A stretch of DNA of 8,710 nucleotides, from assembly GCA_030630165.1 (NCBI GenBank), contig DAOVNN010000109.1, forward strand, positions 1 to 8,710. Reading direction: 5' to 3'. Below are positions 6,400 to 8,710 of this stretch, one piece after another (position 1 is the first letter of the stretch; every line of letters starts with the position of its first letter). The position numbers and the translations under genes are program-made. The notes under the pieces are model-generated. The model was not told the origin of the DNA, did not search any database, and saw only the letters and a list, made by a program, of their open reading frames with translations. Origin of the DNA: Candidatus Krumholzibacteriota bacterium. GTDB taxonomy: Bacteria; Krumholzibacteriota; Krumholzibacteriia; Krumholzibacteriales; Krumholzibacteriaceae.

Positions 6400-7693
6400 C
6401 GAGCAGCTCGTCTTCGTATTCGCATATATCTCCGGCCCAGGTCCTGAACAGGAGCTTTCCGTTGCGGTTGTAGTTGAGCAGGTAGGTCGGCGCCATCGGC
6501 GTCTTGCCCCTGCCCTCCGGGGCGGTGATTATGAATGTCGGTACGGCGAGCCCGGAGGTATACCCCCGGAGGATCTCGATGATATTGAGGCCGTCAGCCA
6601 CCGGCACCCTGAAGTGCCTTATCCCCTCGAGCTTCTTGCAGTTGAATATATAGTACGGCCGCACACGGATGCGTACGAGCTCGTGGACAAGCTTCTTCAT
6701 GACATTCACGTCGTTGTTGATGCCGCGCAGCAGCACCGACTGATTGCCGACGATCACTCCGGCTCCGATCAGCCTGTCGACGGCGGCCTCGGCCTCCGGT
6801 GTGATCTCCATCGGAGAATTGAACTGCGTGTTGAGGTAAACGGGTTTGTGACGGGCGAGCATGCTGCACAGCTCGGGCGTCACCCTCTGGGGCAGGGTCG
6901 CCAGCATGCGCGAGCCGAGCCTCTTTATCTCCACGTGCTGTATGTCGTCGAGCTTGCCGAGGATCCAGTCGAGGTGGTCGTCCGGGAGGGCCAGTGCGTC
7001 ACCGCCGGTGAGCAGGACGTCCCTGATCTCGGGCGACGCTGCGATGTAGTCGAGCGCAGCGCGGACGTCATCCTTCGAATAGATCATGTCCTTCGACGAT
7101 ATATCCTTCTTGCGCAGGCAGTGCCGGCAGAACATCGCGCAAATGTTCGTCACGTTGATTATAAGCCGGTCGGGGTAGAGGCGTGTTATCAGCGGAGCCG
7201 GTGAGTTGTACTTGATCGCGTAATGGTCCTCGGTCCCCTTCTCGATGTACTCCTGGCTCGTAGGGATAGACTGCATGTATATCGGGCATGAGCGGTCGGA
7301 GGGATCGATCAGGCTGGCGTAGTAAGGGGAGACTGCCCAGCGACCGAATCTGGCGGCCTTTTCGATCTCCGCGACTTCTTTATCGTTCAGGTCGAGGATC
7401 TGCGAAAGGGTCGCGGTGTCCTTGATAACGTTGCTGATGTGCCACCTGTGGTCGTTCCAGTCGTCCCCGGTACCCCCGAGCACCTCGAGAATCCTTTCCT
7501 TACTCTTCTCTGTCCTCTCCCGGCGGTTAGTGCCCGTCGGGATCGAGTCCCGGACTTCGAGGTATTCCTTTATTCGGCTCTTTCGCTCGACGGCTCGCTC
7601 CCTTGCGATCTCCCGGTTCTCTTCCGGTATATACATCGGCGATTGAGGATCATTGACTACTGTCATCGGTATCTCCAGTATGGTGCCGGCCAT
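6392..7693 (-). CDS. KamA-family radical SAM aminomutase, probably glutamate 2,3-aminomutase
   Basis: A 433-residue PLP- and [4Fe-4S]-dependent radical SAM enzyme. The cluster motif is Cys185-x3-Cys189-x2-Cys192 (CAMFCRHC) and the SAM-binding segment is LLTGGDALALPDD (227-239). The PLP-binding lysine is Lys397 in APEGRGK, matching Lys337 of clostridial lysine 2,3-aminomutase. In that enzyme Asp293 and Asp330 hold the side-chain amino group of lysine. At the same spacing from the PLP lysine this protein has Lys353 (FNCKKLEG) and Thr390 (IITAPEG). Glutamate 2,3-aminomutase is known to carry Lys and Asn at these sites, so the substrate is more likely glutamate, giving beta-glutamate, than lysine. 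The start is ATG 7693, 2 nt after the stop of the ATP-grasp gene. ATG 7666 (Met10) is an alternative with GGAG 7 nt upstream. The family is certain and the substrate probable. Confidence 0.92.
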   Translation of the reverse strand: MAGTILEIPMTVVNDPQSPMYIPEENREIARERAVERKSRIKEYLEVRDSIPTGTNRRERTEKSKERILEVLGGTGDDWNDHRWHISNVIKDTATLSQILDLNDKEVAEIEKAARFGRWAVSPYYASLIDPSDRSCPIYMQSIPTSQEYIEKGTEDHYAIKYNSPAPLITRLYPDRLIINVTNICAMFCRHCLRKKDISSKDMIYSKDDVRAALDYIAASPEIRDVLLTGGDALALPDDHLDWILGKLDDIQHVEIKRLGSRMLATLPQRVTPELCSMLARHKPVYLNTQFNSPMEITPEAEAAVDRLIGAGVIVGNQSVLLRGINNDVNVMKKLVHELVRIRVRPYYIFNCKKLEGIRHFRVPVADGLNIIEILRGYTSGLAVPTFIITAPEGRGKTPMAPTYLLNYNRNGKLLFRTWAGDICEYEDELLDE

Positions 7694-7695
7694 CG

Positions 7696-8710
7696 CTACT
7701 TTATGGTCACTGTCCTTTTCTTCATCTCTCCGTTCTGATTCCCGAAATATTCCGGCTCTTCGGCAGCGTAACGCTCGACAGCGACCTCGACTATACGAGT
7801 GATCAATTTACCGTAGCTGAGGCCGCACTTCGATGCCGAGTAAACGAAAGATGATCCGGGGTTGAGGCTTGCCATCGAATTGGCCTCGAGGATGAAAGGC
7901 CTGTTGAAGCGGTCGAGCCTGAAATCTATACGGGCGAAATCGTGGATATTGAGCAGATCGAAGGCGCGCACCGCCAGGTCCTGGATGTACTCGGAAGTCT
8001 CCTTCGGCAGGTCGGCCGGGCAAACCTTCTTTACCTTGCTTTTCCGGCCCCTGGCAAACTTCGCATCATGGGTGTAGATCTCGTCGTCCAGAACAAGCTC
8101 GAGCACGGGAAGGGCCCCCGGTGGATTGTTTCCAAGCACTCCGACGTTCACCTCTCGCCCCTCTATGAACTCCTCCACGATTACCGGCTGCTTGAACTCG
8201 TTCAGTATCCTGTTGACCGCCTCGTGCAGCGCTTCCTCGTCCCTGACGACCTTGAGCCCGAAGCTCGCCGCTTCGCCCCGGGGCTTGACGATCAGCGGGA
8301 ATCCGAGGTTGCCCGCTCTCTGGTCGGCGGAGGAGAAGACCTTGTAGTCGGGGGTCGGCAGGTCGTTCGCGGTGAATATCTGCTTCGCGACGACCTTGTC
8401 CAGGGCGAGTGTGTGGCCTATCGGGCTCGAACCGGTGTAAGGAAGGCCGGCTGACTCCAGTATTGCCGGTACGTGCGTGTAGCGGGCCTTGCCCTGTATT
8501 CCGAGAGCCATGTTGAGTACGATGCCGTTGCTGCGCCTCTTCGATATCCTGGGAAGGAACTTGTTGATCTTCGACAGGAGGAACCTGTCACCGGCTATAA
8601 GCTCGACCTCGTGCCCCTGTTTCTCGAGTGCCGCGGCCGCGCGCTCTATCGTCTCGCGGGGGTACCATTCCCTGTTCTGGATACCGAAGACATTGATGAT
8701 GCCCCTGGCG
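7696..8710 (-). CDS. ATP-grasp ligase, D-Ala-D-Ala-ligase-like, 5' partial
   Basis: The frame is open from the right edge (first full codon 8709) to TAG at 7696-7698: 337 visible residues, start missing. The ATG at 8511 is internal, because the 66 codons before it read as the N-terminal domain (GIINVFGIQNREWYPRETIE, then ALEKQGHEVELIAGD). Counting from that internal Met, motifs are GSSPIGHTLALDK (27-39, GS...DK as in D-Ala-D-Ala ligases), FPLIVKPRGEAASFG (71-85, nucleotide-binding Lys and flexible loop), IVEEFIEGREVNVGVLG (111-127), and the magnesium ligands Asp196, Glu209 and Asn211, with the same 13 and 2 residue spacing as in E. coli DdlB. It should activate a carboxylate with ATP and join it to an amine. 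Its place in front of a beta-amino-acid-forming mutase rather than cell-wall genes argues for a peptide or amide product over peptidoglycan precursors; this is inference. Confidence 0.9.
   Translation of the reverse strand, partial: ARGIINVFGIQNREWYPRETIERAAAALEKQGHEVELIAGDRFLLSKINKFLPRISKRRSNGIVLNMALGIQGKARYTHVPAILESAGLPYTGSSPIGHTLALDKVVAKQIFTANDLPTPDYKVFSSADQRAGNLGFPLIVKPRGEAASFGLKVVRDEEALHEAVNRILNEFKQPVIVEEFIEGREVNVGVLGNNPPGALPVLELVLDDEIYTHDAKFARGRKSKVKKVCPADLPKETSEYIQDLAVRAFDLLNIHDFARIDFRLDRFNRPFILEANSMASLNPGSSFVYSASKCGLSYGKLITRIVEVAVERYAAEEPEYFGNQNGEMKKRTVTIK

Noticed and set aside
5332..6447. Several 100-170-codon frames on both strands within the M20 gene
   Set aside because: The M20 frame carries all metal ligands in order. 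The others are Arg/Pro/Ala-rich without motifs and overlap it in shifted or antisense frames.
6614..7204. 196-codon plus-strand frame
   Set aside because: It lies entirely antisense to the aminomutase gene, whose motifs are intact across the interval. Long antisense frames are expected in GC-rich coding DNA.
8512..8710. Starting the ATP-grasp gene at the ATG at 8511
   Set aside because: The 66 codons upstream are open to the window edge and encode a sensible N-terminal domain, so 8511 is internal and the gene is truncated by the window.
1..8710. CRISPR arrays, tRNA/rRNA genes, insertion sequences, phage attachment sites
   Set aside because: No regularly spaced repeats, no tRNA-like clover-leaf segments, no transposase or integrase motifs and no terminal repeats were seen on reading both strands.

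Overview
The window is bacterial and dense with genes, mostly GC-rich. It probably comes from a poorly characterised lineage, since the proteins belong to widespread families but none looks like a close copy of a model-organism gene. Frequent ATA (Ile) and AGG (Arg) codons, Gly-rich 'CSDDD' lipoprotein starts, a lipoprotein with an FGE/SUMF1 fold and a DUF3857/transglutaminase exoprotein suggest a diderm such as an uncultured FCB-group or deltaproteobacterial-type organism. That placement is an inference of low certainty.

Layout: (1) Bases 1-1673, minus strand, hold a DUF3857-transglutaminase exoprotein whose 3' end runs off the left edge. It is open across the whole interval and easily missed because its stop codon lies outside the window. 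(2) Bases 1674-1940 form a divergent intergenic region with several inverted repeats. One is a perfect operator-like palindrome just before the next gene. (3) Bases 1941-3764, plus strand, encode a 607-residue protein: a complete AbiEi-type antitoxin/regulator (about residues 1-262) fused to a large C-terminal domain of unknown function. No AbiEii toxin gene is adjacent. (4) Bases 3797-5008, minus strand, encode a lipoprotein with an Ig/PKD-like domain and an FGE/SUMF1 fold that lacks the catalytic cysteine pair. A good sigma70-type promoter lies upstream. (5) Bases 5059-5229, plus strand, are a 5' fragment of another lipoprotein gene, probably a relic. (6) Bases 5233-8710, minus strand, are a tightly packed three-gene unit: an ATP-grasp D-Ala-D-Ala-ligase-like enzyme (5' end off the right edge), a KamA-family radical SAM aminomutase with the residue pattern of glutamate 2,3-aminomutase, and an M20 metallopeptidase. 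The first two are 2 nt apart and the last two overlap by 8 nt.

The right-hand operon reads as a small amino-acid pathway. The aminomutase would make a beta-amino acid, probably beta-glutamate; the ATP-grasp enzyme would join it or a related carboxylate to an amine; and the M20 enzyme would hydrolyse or deacylate an amide intermediate. The order of steps and the product are inference.

The two items most worth following up are the AbiEi fusion protein with its operator-like palindromes, which could be a single-gene version of a normally two-gene type IV toxin-antitoxin system, and the ATP-grasp/aminomutase/M20 operon. No RNA gene, insertion sequence, CRISPR array or replication origin was recognised.
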